Below are positions 18,704 through 28,179 of a stretch of 64,000 nt of DNA, piece after piece. The stretch covers positions 21,064 through 85,063 of the forward strand of contig CAYVDN010000008.1 of assembly GCA_964450685.1 (NCBI GenBank), given 5' to 3'. The translations under genes were made by a program, and so were the position numbers. The notes under the pieces were generated by a model. The model worked only from the letters and a program-made list of their open reading frames with translations. It was not told where the DNA came from and made no database searches. The stretch is from JBAOHV01 sp964450685 (GTDB lineage: Bacteria > Actinomycetota > Acidimicrobiia > Acidimicrobiales > Microtrichaceae). Position 1 is the first letter of the stretch, and each line of letters starts with the position of its first letter.

Positions 18704-19390
18704 TCAGAGAAGACTGGCCACCAGCGCGAAGTGGCACGCACCGGCGGCGATCGTGAACGAGTGCCAGACCTCGTGGTAGCCGAATCGGGTGGGAACGGGG
18801 TCGGGGCGACGCTTGCCGAGGATCACCGCTCCCACGGTGTAGAGCACTCCGCCAACGCCCAGCAGCACGAGTTGCCATGCGTTCAGCGAGGTGACCAGCA
18901 CCGGCAGTGTGATGACCGCACCCCAACCCATGACGATGTAGAGCCAGCTCCCGCTCGAACGGTCCCCCACCCCCAGGCGCGCCATCTTGAGGATCACTCC
19001 GGCGAGAGCGGTCACCCACGCGACCACAAGCATCGGGATCCCCCAGATGCGCGGCAGTGCGATGAGACACAACGGCGTGTAGGTGCCGGCGATCAGCACG
19101 TAGATCATCGAGTGGTCCGCCCGACGGAACCACAGAACCGAACGGTGGGTCCTGGCCAGGCGGTGGTACGACGCACTGGTGGCGAACAGCCCGGCCAGGC
19201 TCGCCCAGTACACGGCGACCGCGACCTGAGCACCGACGGAGTCCGCCGCGGCCAGCAGGAAGATGCCTGCTGGCATGACCACGAGGAAGGCAGCGAAGTG
19301 CAGCCATCCCCGCCAACTCGGACGCAGACCGTAGGGGTCGGACGCCTGATCGGTCAGAGGTGCGGGGTCGACCGCCTCCGGAAGCGACAT
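18704..19390 (-). CDS. Haemolysin III / PAQR-type membrane protein
   Basis: 228 residues from the ATG at 19390. Seven transmembrane helices carry the conserved metal-site pattern of the HlyIII/PAQR superfamily: SASYHRLART (about 79-88), RADHSMIYVLIAGTYTPL (about 100) and the C-terminal YHEVWHSFTIAAGACHF (about 203), supplying the Asp and His zinc ligands. Bacterial members are linked to lipid homeostasis or membrane stress, and haemolysis is not shown for most. It is convergent with the ABC permease gene. Confidence 0.88.
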   Translation of the reverse strand: MSLPEAVDPAPLTDQASDPYGLRPSWRGWLHFAAFLVVMPAGIFLLAAADSVGAQVAVAVYWASLAGLFATSASYHRLARTHRSVLWFRRADHSMIYVLIAGTYTPLCLIALPRIWGIPMLVVAWVTALAGVILKMARLGVGDRSSGSWLYIVMGWGAVITLPVLVTSLNAWQLVLLGVGGVLYTVGAVILGKRRPDPVPTRFGYHEVWHSFTIAAGACHFALVASLL

Positions 19391-19421
19391 CCCCCTACGG
19401 TGCCATGATCCTGACCTGTTG

Positions 19422-20174
19422 TCACTGGCGCCCCTGGTCAGATCGGTCACCCAGGGCGGCTTCGATCCTGGCGAGCGTCGCGCGGAGCTCCTCCATCTCG
19501 GATGGCGACGGCTCGGTGTAGTTGCTCTGGGCGCGCCGCTTGGCCGCCTGCTCGACATAGCTGGCCGACACCTGGGCGGTGACGACCGCCAGGGTGAGGA
19601 TGCCGATGGCCATGATGCCAACAGCGGTGGCTCGACCGGCCCAGGTGACCGGGTACATGTCGCCGTAGCCGACGGTTGTCACCGTGACCGCTGCCCACCA
19701 CAGGGAGTCACCGATCGACGTGATGTTCGCACCCGGTGCATCCCGTTCGTAGAAGTACACGATCAGCACCCCGTTGAGCAGCATGAGCCCGGCCGCGACG
19801 AAGAACCGTTCGATGTGTCCCCGGCGGAACAGCGAAGCTACGAGGCGAAGGCTGAACAGCACCCTGACCGGCGGCAACAACACCGCGAAGAGGCCCAGTG
19901 GGTGGGTGCGAAGGTAAGCGAGTGGCCGCGGGGCGAGCATGCTGCGGATCGCCATGTCCACTGCGAACACGACCGAGATGCCGATCCGCAGGACCATCCC
20001 CTCCCACGTCACGTCGCTCCCCGGACCGAAACTGGCTATCGGCACCGCGATGATCCACAGGGTGCAGAGTGCGAACACATCCAGCGGCTCGCGGGTCCTA
20101 CGGATGTAGTCCTCGAGCCGCGGTGAGGTGTTCGGCTCCCGCGGCGATCTCTTCGTGTCGGGCATCGCTGACAT
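19422..20174 (-). CDS. Potassium channel protein (voltage-gated-like, six helices)
   Basis: 250 residues. The selectivity filter TVGYGD is at 167-172, after the pore helix SLWWAAVTVT. Four earlier hydrophobic segments form an S1-S4-like region; S4 is short with Arg residues at spaced positions (RVLFSLRLVASLFRRGH, about 104-120). A C-terminal coiled coil (about 200-245) probably assembles the tetramer. Start ATG 20174 or ATG 20165. It would conduct K+ across the inner membrane. Confidence 0.9.
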   Translation of the reverse strand: MSAMPDTKRSPREPNTSPRLEDYIRRTREPLDVFALCTLWIIAVPIASFGPGSDVTWEGMVLRIGISVVFAVDMAIRSMLAPRPLAYLRTHPLGLFAVLLPPVRVLFSLRLVASLFRRGHIERFFVAAGLMLLNGVLIVYFYERDAPGANITSIGDSLWWAAVTVTTVGYGDMYPVTWAGRATAVGIMAIGILTLAVVTAQVSASYVEQAAKRRAQSNYTEPSPSEMEELRATLARIEAALGDRSDQGRQ

Positions 20175-20244
20175 GGTCGCCGTTGCGCAGGCTCCGGCGG
20201 TGGACCGTCCCGGTCAGGCGGCCGCCGAAGGAGATCGGCCGGAG

Positions 20245-22641
20245 TCAGAGGTAGCTGTGGCGTTGCAACCAGCGCATGGCAAGCCACCCCCACAGGGGAG
20301 GCAGGTAGAACGTGAAGAGCCGGAAGACCAGGGCGGTCGCCGTAGCCGTCGGTGCGTCGATCCCCGCCGCGATCAGGCCGGTCATGATCGCCGCCTCCAT
20401 CACGCCGATGCCGCCGGGCACGGGCATCATCCCTCCGAAGAGCGCAGCCGAGACGTACACGACGACGAGCGTCGCCAGGTTCAACCGTGCACCGAACGCG
20501 ACGAGGACGGCTCCGAGCGCCAACGCGAACAGCAGCTGGTTCGCCAGGTTCCCTCCGAACAGCTGGACGAGCTTTCCGACCGAACACAGACCTCGGAAGG
20601 TCTGCATCACCTCTGTGACCATCGGACGGACCCTGGCGACGATCCGACGCCGGATACGACCCAAAGCCAGAGCGAGCACCGCCGCCACGACCAGGACCGC
20701 TGCCAGCACGCCGAGCAACTTCAGGAGACGGTCCACGTTCACGTCGCCCGGGATCGCGAGGTTCATCTCCACCGAGCCGATACCGAACACCAGGGTCGCC
20801 AACAGCAAGGCCATCTGGACCAGGAAGCCCGAGAACCCGTCGATGGCGGCGATCGACACGGCTGACGCGGCGGGCACACCCTGTCGTTGGAAGAACCGGA
20901 TGTCGAGCGCCAGGCGCCCCGCGGTGGACGGTACGGCCAGTGCGATGAACCCGATCGACGCTTGCAACAGAGCGACTGGCCCGTAGGGCAGTGGTCTGGG
21001 ACACGCCCCGCGTGTCGCCATCGCCTGGGACAGGAACGGCAGCTGGGCCAGGACCAACGCCAGCAGGAGCCACTCGGTGTCGCCTGAGCGCAACGTCGCG
21101 ACGATCTCGGCCGGGTCCACCTCGCCGAGCGCTGTGATCAGGGCGAAGGCCACCAGGACCAGCAGTGCGACGGTCAGCAGTGTCCGGGGTGAGACCCGTC
21201 GGAGCTGCGCCATCTCGGGTTCATCCGCTCCGACCACACCCGCTGCCGCCGAGCGCAGCGCATCCAGGTCGAGCCCGGCGTCCTTTATCGATCTGCGCAG
21301 GTCCGGCCCCATCGCCGGGACCTGCAGATACGCGAGCAGGTCGATCACGCCCTGATCACCGAGGGAGTCGGCCGCGGCAAGGACCGCTCGCTCGATCCCG
21401 AAGACGGCAGCTGTGCTGACCATCGTCTGGGCGAGGTCGACGCGCAGGTCGTCCTCGGAGGGGGCCACCTGCGCCGAGCCGAGGCCGCTCAGGCGAACGT
21501 TCCCGTCGACCACATGGAACGAGTCGGGTGAGAGCGCCCCGTGGACCAGACCGGCGTCGTGGAGAGACCCGACGACCTCCCATACCCTGGAGAGCAGCTC
21601 GGGGTCCCCGTCCCTCTCCACGTCTGAAAGTGCGGTCCCGCCACCCGAGATCACGACCAGCGCGTCGTGCGAACGTGTCTCGGCAGCGACCAGCACCTCT
21701 GGCACCGGAACCCCCCGACGATCCGCCAACAGCGTCATGAAGCCTTCGTGCTCCACCTGCTGGCGGCGGCTGGACGCCACCGGTGTCGCGTCCCGGTACC
21801 AGGCAGAGCGCCACGCCCGCGACAACACCTGTGTGTCGCGTGCGTCCCGTCCGTAGACCTTCACAACGACCGGCTCCCCGTCGTGGACTCCTTCGACCAC
21901 GAGGACTCCGCTGTGCTGACGTTCCTTCATCCTCAGCTCGGCCACGTCCAGGTCGACGTCAGCCAGGGCGACGGCCACCTCCTCGATCGACGGACGGCCG
22001 GCCCTGGACCCGATGGCCAGGTGCACGACAGACGCTGCGGCTACCGCTCCGAGCATCGACAACACCGCCCCGACCGGGGTCGTGGCACCGAGCATCGCAA
22101 CCGAACCGGCTGCACCCCACACCAGCCATCGGCCGAGCCGGCGGAACGGCAACGACAGGTGTGGTGACGCAGCGAAGGAGACCGCCACACCCACCAGCAA
22201 CGCCACCAGCGGAACGGAGCCGAGCGACCCACCGGTCACCGCCTGCGAGGTCGACGGCCACGAGCCCTCGAGACCACGCTGAGCCAGGACGGCACCCGCC
22301 AGGGCGACGACAGCTGTCGTGAAGGCGTCTATCAGTACCTCTCCCCGACGCCGTACCACTGCTGCGATCAGGATGACGAAGACCCAGAGCACCACTGAGA
22401 TGGCACCGAGTCGCCACAACAGGTCCAGTGCAGGTGGAACCTCACCGATCAGGTCGATCAGCGCCGACTCGAACCCCGATGGAGGTATCGCAACCGCGGC
22501 GAGGATGACAGAGAGCGTGCAGGACACGACGAGCCACAGGACGTCTGAGCCGGATCGCTCCCGCTTACCGCCCCGAGCGGATGCGAAGAACGGCACACCA
22601 CGCCCCGCCGGGCGCCACAACGCGCCACGTGACCCACTCAC
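20245..22641 (-). CDS. Fusion of membrane helices, a kinase-like domain and a YbhN/UPF0104-type flippase domain
   Basis: 798 residues. N-terminal helices (about 33-210) are followed by a protein-kinase-like domain (about 220-470) and a C-terminal eight-helix lysylphosphatidylglycerol-flippase-like (UPF0104/MprF N-terminal) domain (about 485-790). The kinase fold retains the ATP-site Lys (VVVKVYG, Lys261). The catalytic loop reads HGALSPDSF (368-376) in place of HxD....N, and the DFG position reads SGLGS (385-389). It is therefore probably a pseudokinase acting as a sensor for the flippase. It is followed on the same strand, 70 bp on, by the potassium channel gene. Confidence 0.78.
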   Translation of the reverse strand: MSGSRGALWRPAGRGVPFFASARGGKRERSGSDVLWLVVSCTLSVILAAVAIPPSGFESALIDLIGEVPPALDLLWRLGAISVVLWVFVILIAAVVRRRGEVLIDAFTTAVVALAGAVLAQRGLEGSWPSTSQAVTGGSLGSVPLVALLVGVAVSFAASPHLSLPFRRLGRWLVWGAAGSVAMLGATTPVGAVLSMLGAVAAASVVHLAIGSRAGRPSIEEVAVALADVDLDVAELRMKERQHSGVLVVEGVHDGEPVVVKVYGRDARDTQVLSRAWRSAWYRDATPVASSRRQQVEHEGFMTLLADRRGVPVPEVLVAAETRSHDALVVISGGGTALSDVERDGDPELLSRVWEVVGSLHDAGLVHGALSPDSFHVVDGNVRLSGLGSAQVAPSEDDLRVDLAQTMVSTAAVFGIERAVLAAADSLGDQGVIDLLAYLQVPAMGPDLRRSIKDAGLDLDALRSAAAGVVGADEPEMAQLRRVSPRTLLTVALLVLVAFALITALGEVDPAEIVATLRSGDTEWLLLALVLAQLPFLSQAMATRGACPRPLPYGPVALLQASIGFIALAVPSTAGRLALDIRFFQRQGVPAASAVSIAAIDGFSGFLVQMALLLATLVFGIGSVEMNLAIPGDVNVDRLLKLLGVLAAVLVVAAVLALALGRIRRRIVARVRPMVTEVMQTFRGLCSVGKLVQLFGGNLANQLLFALALGAVLVAFGARLNLATLVVVYVSAALFGGMMPVPGGIGVMEAAIMTGLIAAGIDAPTATATALVFRLFTFYLPPLWGWLAMRWLQRHSYL

Positions 22642-22665
22642 ACGCTCAACGTAACGCCCGCAGGC

Positions 22666-24258
22666 TCAGCCGCGGGTGACCATGACCTGCTGACCCGCGG
22701 CGTTCCAGTCGAAGGTCGCGCGGCGCCTGGCGGCGGATGCGGCTGCCGCGGTGTCGCGTCGGAGCGCGTCCACCGTGTGGAAGGTGACCCGGGCGTGATC
22801 GGGTGTGCACTCGAGCAACCCGAAGCCACGCCGCGAAAGATCCGCATGGCGAAAACTGGGGCGGAGGGTCCTGGTCCCGTCCGCCAGCAGCGGCGCCAGA
22901 TCCCCCGCGTAGTCGACCCCGCGGGACGACACCGAACCGCAGACGAACTCCTGGGCCACCACTGGACTTGTCGGGTCGTCGTAGTCCTCGATCACGTCGG
23001 ACTGGAAGAACGCGTGGATGTCACCGGTCAGGAACCCGACTCCACGGATCGACTCGGTGCGGAGGAACGCAGTCAGCAGGTTGCGCTCGTCCATGTAGCC
23101 GGTCCAGTCGTCGAAGTTCGCGTAGACGCCCGCGTTGCGAGGCAGCCTGGGGTCGAGTTGACGCAGCGCAGGCTCGTCCAGGTCCACGAGTCTGATCGGC
23201 GAGAACATCACCTGGTTGCCGACGAGCTTCCAGGTGACTCCGTCGGCCTCTGCGGTTCCCCATCGATCCAGCAGCCAGTCACGCTGATCGGTTCCCAGGA
23301 TGGTACGACCGGCCCGATGGGCCACGCGTCCCGGAGGGCCTAGCGTGGAGGCGAGCATCAGCGTCCCCCCGCCGGGTATGTGCGGCTGGGGATCGCGGTA
23401 CTGGCGGGTGTCGAGCAGGGCGAGGTCGACGAGTCGCCCCCAGCGCACACCCCTGTGGATCCGGTTCCCCTCGATCCGCATGACCGGCTGGTACTCGAAC
23501 CATGCCCTGTAGGCGGCTGCTGCACGTTCGGGCTGCTCGACGAGGGTCAGGCGGTTGTAGTCGTTGAGCACCTCGTGGTCGTCCCAGATGGGGGCGAACG
23601 CGTGTGCCGCGTGAGCGGCGCGCAGGTCGGGGTCGGAACGGTAGAGGCGGTACTTGGCCCGGTACCCCTCGAGATCGGTCGCCTCCACCGGGTCGAGACG
23701 AACGTCGAGCGGGCTCGTCGAATCGGACTCGTAGATGTAATCGCCGAGGAAGACGACGCCATCCAGATCCGAATCGGCTACGGTCCTCCACGCCGGGTAC
23801 AGACCCGCGCCGTAGTTCTGACAACTGGCCACGGCGAGACGCACAGAAGCGACCTGCGCGTCCGAATCCGGGAGTGTCCGGGTGCGCCCGACAGGACTCG
23901 ACACGCCGTCGACCTCGAAGCGGTACCAGTAGGTCGCGCCGGGCTCCAGGCCTTCGACGAGCACCTTGGCGCAACCGTCCGCGGTCGGATCCGCCACCGC
24001 GGTACCAGCGGCGACCACGTTCGTCAGGGACCCGTCGGTGGCCACGAACCAGCGAAGCTCGGTGGCGTTCGACGCGCCCGGGGAGAACCGTGTCCACAAC
24101 ACCGTCGAGCCCGGTCCGTGCACACCCGACGCGACACCGCAGTCGAACGGCCCCAGGTCCACCTGGGGACCGGGTGACGGCGAGCACCCGAGCACATGGA
24201 CAGCAGCGATCCCCCCTGCGCCCACCAGACTTCCACGCAGCATCGTCCGACGGTCCAA
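22666..24258 (-). CDS. phoD: PhoD-family alkaline phosphatase, lipoprotein
   Basis: 530 residues. The N-terminus MDRRTMLRGSLVG is twin-arginine-like and runs into a lipobox ending LGC (Cys25), so the protein is probably Tat-exported and lipidated. A Fibronectin-like PhoD N-terminal domain (about 35-140) precedes the metallophosphatase domain with FLGDYIYESD (about 172), WDDHEVLNDYN (about 225), LLDTRQYRDPQ (about 285), NQVMFSP and FLTGDIHAFF (about 415), the Ca/Fe ligand motifs of PhoD. It would release phosphate from organic esters at the cell surface. Confidence 0.92.
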   Translation of the reverse strand: MDRRTMLRGSLVGAGGIAAVHVLGCSPSPGPQVDLGPFDCGVASGVHGPGSTVLWTRFSPGASNATELRWFVATDGSLTNVVAAGTAVADPTADGCAKVLVEGLEPGATYWYRFEVDGVSSPVGRTRTLPDSDAQVASVRLAVASCQNYGAGLYPAWRTVADSDLDGVVFLGDYIYESDSTSPLDVRLDPVEATDLEGYRAKYRLYRSDPDLRAAHAAHAFAPIWDDHEVLNDYNRLTLVEQPERAAAAYRAWFEYQPVMRIEGNRIHRGVRWGRLVDLALLDTRQYRDPQPHIPGGGTLMLASTLGPPGRVAHRAGRTILGTDQRDWLLDRWGTAEADGVTWKLVGNQVMFSPIRLVDLDEPALRQLDPRLPRNAGVYANFDDWTGYMDERNLLTAFLRTESIRGVGFLTGDIHAFFQSDVIEDYDDPTSPVVAQEFVCGSVSSRGVDYAGDLAPLLADGTRTLRPSFRHADLSRRGFGLLECTPDHARVTFHTVDALRRDTAAAASAARRRATFDWNAAGQQVMVTRG

Positions 24259-24360
24259 CGCCGTCCCCCCTCCGAACTAGCACCGGTCGACCCCAGGCGG
24301 GCTCGCCTGGGTGGAGGGTACGCCCGGAATGCGTGGCCGACCAGTGTTGTTGGCGGACCC

Positions 24361-24753
24361 ATGGCACTCGATCCAGCACTCGCGGAGCTCGCCCGCTCCA
24401 AGAACTTCGCCGCCTTCAGCACCCTGATGCCGGACGGCCGACCCCAGACACAACTGATGTGGGTCCACGCCGACGACGAGCATCTCCTGATCAACACCGA
24501 GGTCGGACGTCAGAAGTTCCGCAACATCGGACGTGACCCCCGCGTGACCGTCACGGTATTCGACCGCGAGAACCCCTACCGGTACGTAGAGGCTCGCGGC
24601 CGCGTCGTGTCCACCGACGCCGGTCCCGCGGCCAGGGCGCACATCGACGAGCTCGCCCAGAAGTACACCGGGGCGGACTACGCCAACCCGATCGGAACCG
24701 ACCGGGTCATGCTGCGGATCGCGGTGGAACAGGTGCACCGCAACGGCGTCTGA
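24361..24753 (+). CDS. PPOX-class (F420- or FMN-dependent) oxidoreductase
   Basis: 130 residues with a split-barrel flavin/F420-binding fold. Family features are FAAFSTLMPDGRPQTQLMWV (about 16-35), KFRNIGRDPRVTVTVFDRENPYRYVEARGRV (about 52-82, the conserved core) and a C-terminal strand VMLRIAVEQVH. Size and sequence resemble actinobacterial F420-dependent members, but cofactor cannot be proven from sequence. The ATG at 24361 follows a long non-conserved frame that is not used. Confidence 0.85.
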   Translation: MALDPALAELARSKNFAAFSTLMPDGRPQTQLMWVHADDEHLLINTEVGRQKFRNIGRDPRVTVTVFDRENPYRYVEARGRVVSTDAGPAARAHIDELAQKYTGADYANPIGTDRVMLRIAVEQVHRNGV

Positions 24754-24781
24754 GCCCAGCAGCGTCCGGTCGCACGGAGGG

Positions 24782-25606
24782 TCAGATCGTGACAGCCATG
24801 TTCGACGCCAGATGGAGGCCCATGGCCTGGTCACCAGCAATCTCCAGGTCTGCCCCCAGGTGCAGATCGGCGCTGGTGCGCCCACCGCTCAGTCGGAGGA
24901 ACAGCGTGTCTGGCATCGCGAGTGTCACATCGGGTTCGTCGTGGGTGCCGTCGAGCAGCTGACCACGCCCACCGACGACGCCGATCATGTATGTACGTAC
25001 GACAGGACCGGTGAGGTCGATCCGCACCACCGTTCCCTCGGGGAGCGCAGCGCGACGTGACACCACGAAACCGAGCGCGCCGTCGACCTCGGGAAGTGCC
25101 GCCGCCATGGCCGCCACATCGGCCCTGTCGGCTGCACCGACCGCGTCTCGGATGTCGAGCTCGTGCAGGTAGATGTCGAAGTGGCGTATGCGCATGAAGC
25201 GCCCGTACGTCTCGTCCTTGCCGACCGGCGTCCACGACGGGGCGTCGAAGTCGGCCTGTGTCATCGACGCCAGCGATGCCCGACGGCGCTCGACGGCCCG
25301 ACGGAAGCCGTCCAGCACCTGGGTGCCGGTGAGCCCGCGTTCTGACTCGACCCACACCTCGACCACCGTGTCGAAGTCGGTGTTGACGTGGTCGAGATGT
25401 GCCACCTGCACATCGGGTGCGGGGTCCCCCTCCAGCGACCGTTCGATGCCCGTCACGTGGGACAGGACGTCCTTGACCGTCCAGCCGGGCAGACAGGTCG
25501 GGGTTGACCACTGGTCCTCGTCGAAGCCGCTGCACAACCGGTCGAGCGCAGCGAAGTCGGCGAGGAGCAGGTCACGCATCGGCGCGATGTCGACGATGGT
25601 TCCCAC
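24782..25606 (-). CDS. Mycothiol-dependent maleylpyruvate isomerase family (MDMPI) protein
   Basis: 274 residues. Starts at GTG 25606, six bases after an AGGAGG ribosome binding site. The MDMPI N-terminal DinB-like four-helix domain is present: DFAALDRLCSGFDEDQWSTPTCLPGWTVKDVLSHVTGIE gives the WTVKDVLSHV metal-His motif, and the second and third metal ligands lie in DHVN and RHFDIYLHELDIRDAVG. The C-terminal SCP2-like domain (about 180-270) binds hydrophobic ligands. Many actinobacterial members have undefined substrates. Supports a mycothiol-using host. Confidence 0.85.
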   Translation of the reverse strand: MGTIVDIAPMRDLLLADFAALDRLCSGFDEDQWSTPTCLPGWTVKDVLSHVTGIERSLEGDPAPDVQVAHLDHVNTDFDTVVEVWVESERGLTGTQVLDGFRRAVERRRASLASMTQADFDAPSWTPVGKDETYGRFMRIRHFDIYLHELDIRDAVGAADRADVAAMAAALPEVDGALGFVVSRRAALPEGTVVRIDLTGPVVRTYMIGVVGGRGQLLDGTHDEPDVTLAMPDTLFLRLSGGRTSADLHLGADLEIAGDQAMGLHLASNMAVTI

Positions 25607-25713
25607 AAGTGGCCTCCTGTCCAGGTGTCCGACCGAGCAGTTGTAGCCGAACGGCCGGATGTCGTGGAACAGATTTCCTCGACCCGGGCGCCGAACGCGC
25701 CGATGGGGTCCAT

Positions 25714-27438
25714 GTGGAACCCGCACAGGCGAACGAGGCAGCCGGGCGATCGCCCGATGAGCTGTCGTCCGCCGTCCCTCCATCCTGGCGCCAAGGACTG
25801 CACCTGCTCGCCGAGCACCTCCCGCTGGGGATCTTCGTCACCTCGGCCGAGGGCCGTCCGGTCTACGTCAGCCCTCGCTGCGCCGAACTGCTCGATGCCG
25901 AACTGCGAGAGGACGGGCAGTGGGACTGGTGGCACCGCATCCACCCTGATGATCTGCCCAGGGTCCGTGACCGCTGGAGCGAAGCGCTGAACACTCCGTG
26001 CAACGGTTTCGACGAGACGTTCCGACTCACCGGCGGAGACACCGAGAGATGGATCCGCTCGCGTGCCGACTTCGTGCTGAGTGGCGACAATCCCGTCGGA
26101 GCGGTCGGCTCGGTGGACGACGTGACGGACCTGCGCGAACTCCGCAGACGCTCGACCAAGCGCGAGCAGATGCTCGACGCCGTGCTCAGCAGCTCCTCGG
26201 ACCTGATCGTCGTGATCGATGAGCAGTTGAAGCTGTCGTTCGTGAGTCAGGGTTCCTGGAAGGTCCTCGGCCGCGACCCGGCAGAGTGGGTCGGAAGGGA
26301 CGCGTTCGAGCTCATCCACCCCGACGACGTCGGTCGCGCGGCTGAGTCGGCGTTGGACTCGATCGAGGCCGACAGCGGCCCGCGACCAGCAATCACGGCA
26401 AGGCTCCTCCACGCCGACGGTTCGTGGCGCCAGATGCAACTCGTCGGCAACAACATGGTGGGCGACGACCACGTGCACGGGCTCGTGGTCACCGTGCACG
26501 ACCTCTCGCAGCAGCTCGAGGCGGAGGCGACCGCAGCTGCCGCGACGGACAGGTTCGAGCAGGCGTTCGCCAGGGCCCCGATCGGGATGTGCCTGATCGC
26601 GAACGACGGGCGACTGATCCGCTCCAACCAGGCGTTCGCCACCATGCTCGGCCGGACCGTGCAGGACCTCGCAGGTGAGCAGCTGATCGCTCTGGCCCAC
26701 CCGGAAGACCGTGCGATGGCGACGGAACGGGCGCTGTCCATCCTTGCCAACGACGACCGCGACCCGATCGAGTTGCGATTCATCGGACCCGGCGGTCGCA
26801 CGGCATGGGTTCGCGCGACAGCAACGGTCGTGCGCGACGAGGACGGCAACGCCGAACACACGATCGCCCACCTCGAGGACGTCACCGAGCAGAGGTCGGT
26901 ACGCGAACAACTCGAACGCGCAGCGGCACACGACCCGCTGACGGGCCTGCTCAACAGAGCGGGGTTCTCACAGAGGTTCGAGCGGGCATCCGCGGACGGC
27001 GAGTCGACCTCCGGAGCGCTGCTGCTGATCGATCTGGACGGGTTCAAGCCGATCAACGACGACCACGGCCACGCCGCCGGTGACGAGCTGCTGGTCCAGG
27101 TCGCTCGACGCCTGGCCGAGAGCGTCCGCTCGAGCGACCTTGTCGGCCGTCTCGGCGGCGATGAGTTCGCGGTCTACCAGGCGGGGGCCAGCGACGCCGC
27201 AATGGTGGTTGCATTGGGCGAACGGGTCCGGGCGTCGCTGGCCAGTCCGTTCCAGATCGCTGCCGGCTCGGTACGGATATCGGGTTCGGTTGGAGTGGCG
27301 ATGCTCGACGGCGACGTGGAACTGAGCCGCGCCCTGGCTGCCGCCGACGCTGCGTCCTATGCGGCAAAGCGATCCGGAGGCGACCGCATAGAGCTGACGT
27401 GGTGCACCGAACTCGGTTTCGCAGGCTTGGAGCGCTGA
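25714..27438 (+). CDS. PAS-PAS-PAS-GGDEF diguanylate cyclase
   Basis: About 574 residues from GTG 25714 (the longer frame upstream is antisense to the MDMPI gene). Three PAS domains lie at about 20-130, 150-265 and 280-400; the first two carry IHPDD motifs (WWHRIHPDDL, ELIHPDDVGR). The GGDEF domain starts at HDPLTGLLNRAGF (about 408), with the metal-binding DLDGFKPINDDHGH and an intact active site RLGGDEF near 480. An RxxD inhibitory site is not evident. No transmembrane helix, so it is a cytosolic sensor making cyclic-di-GMP. No EAL or HD-GYP partner lies in the window. Confidence 0.88.
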   Translation: MEPAQANEAAGRSPDELSSAVPPSWRQGLHLLAEHLPLGIFVTSAEGRPVYVSPRCAELLDAELREDGQWDWWHRIHPDDLPRVRDRWSEALNTPCNGFDETFRLTGGDTERWIRSRADFVLSGDNPVGAVGSVDDVTDLRELRRRSTKREQMLDAVLSSSSDLIVVIDEQLKLSFVSQGSWKVLGRDPAEWVGRDAFELIHPDDVGRAAESALDSIEADSGPRPAITARLLHADGSWRQMQLVGNNMVGDDHVHGLVVTVHDLSQQLEAEATAAAATDRFEQAFARAPIGMCLIANDGRLIRSNQAFATMLGRTVQDLAGEQLIALAHPEDRAMATERALSILANDDRDPIELRFIGPGGRTAWVRATATVVRDEDGNAEHTIAHLEDVTEQRSVREQLERAAAHDPLTGLLNRAGFSQRFERASADGESTSGALLLIDLDGFKPINDDHGHAAGDELLVQVARRLAESVRSSDLVGRLGGDEFAVYQAGASDAAMVVALGERVRASLASPFQIAAGSVRISGSVGVAMLDGDVELSRALAAADAASYAAKRSGGDRIELTWCTELGFAGLER

Positions 27439-27495
27439 CCCCGGCAGTGGAGCTAGGTTGACACCCAGGGGCGACTGATCAGGGAGAGTTGTTCA

Positions 27496-28122
27496 GTGCG
27501 GGTGATGATCGTCGACGACCACGTCCTGTTCGCAGAGAGCCTGGCTCGTCTCATCGAGGACCACAACCGTGGCCACGAGGTGGTGGTGATGGACTCCGTC
27601 GCTGCAGTACGCGACGTCGATCCTGCGGTGATCAGTCGTACCGACATCGCTCTCGTCGACTGGCAGCTCGTCGATGGCAGCGCACCGCAAGTGATCCGCC
27701 TGATCAGGGAGCAGGCCGCCGACGCCAGGATCCTTGTCGTGACCGGAGCCGTGCAGCCTTATGTGGTGAGCGAATCGCGGAACCTCGGCTGTGTCGGAGT
27801 GCTCACCAAGGACCAGGCGGCCAGCGAACTGTGGGCGGCGCTCGAACACGGCGACGACGGGTTCGTCATGTCGCCGTCGGCCATCGATGCGATGCAACGT
27901 CCCGGTGCCGGTCTGAGCGCCAGGGAGATGGACGTGGTTCGTGCGCTCGCCCGGGGTCTGACCAACGCCGAGATCGCGGACGAGCTGTTCATGAGCGTCA
28001 ACACGGTGCGCAACCACATCCAGCGCATCGCGGCGAAGCTGGGGGTACGCAGCCGCCTCGACGTCGTGATGAACGCGTTGCGCAACGGGCTCATCGACAT
28101 GCCCGACGACCAACCGGCCTGA
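27496..28122 (+). CDS. NarL/LuxR-type response regulator
   Basis: 208 residues from GTG 27496 after an AGGGAGA ribosome binding site. Receiver domain with the acidic pair VDDH (Asp7-8), phosphoacceptor Asp55 in LVDWQLV, and Lys near 98 (VLTKDQ). The C-terminal LuxR helix-turn-helix begins LSAREMDVVRALARGLTNAEIADEL (about 138-162) and ends VRSRLDVVMNAL. It follows the GGDEF gene by 57 bp and is convergent with the hybrid kinase gene, so it is a candidate output for one of these sensors. Confidence 0.9.
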   Translation: MRVMIVDDHVLFAESLARLIEDHNRGHEVVVMDSVAAVRDVDPAVISRTDIALVDWQLVDGSAPQVIRLIREQAADARILVVTGAVQPYVVSESRNLGCVGVLTKDQAASELWAALEHGDDGFVMSPSAIDAMQRPGAGLSAREMDVVRALARGLTNAEIADELFMSVNTVRNHIQRIAAKLGVRSRLDVVMNALRNGLIDMPDDQPA

Positions 28123-28179
28123 CGGGCTGACAGGCTGACAGATCAGCCGACCTGCTCAACCCACCGGTTCAGCCCACGC

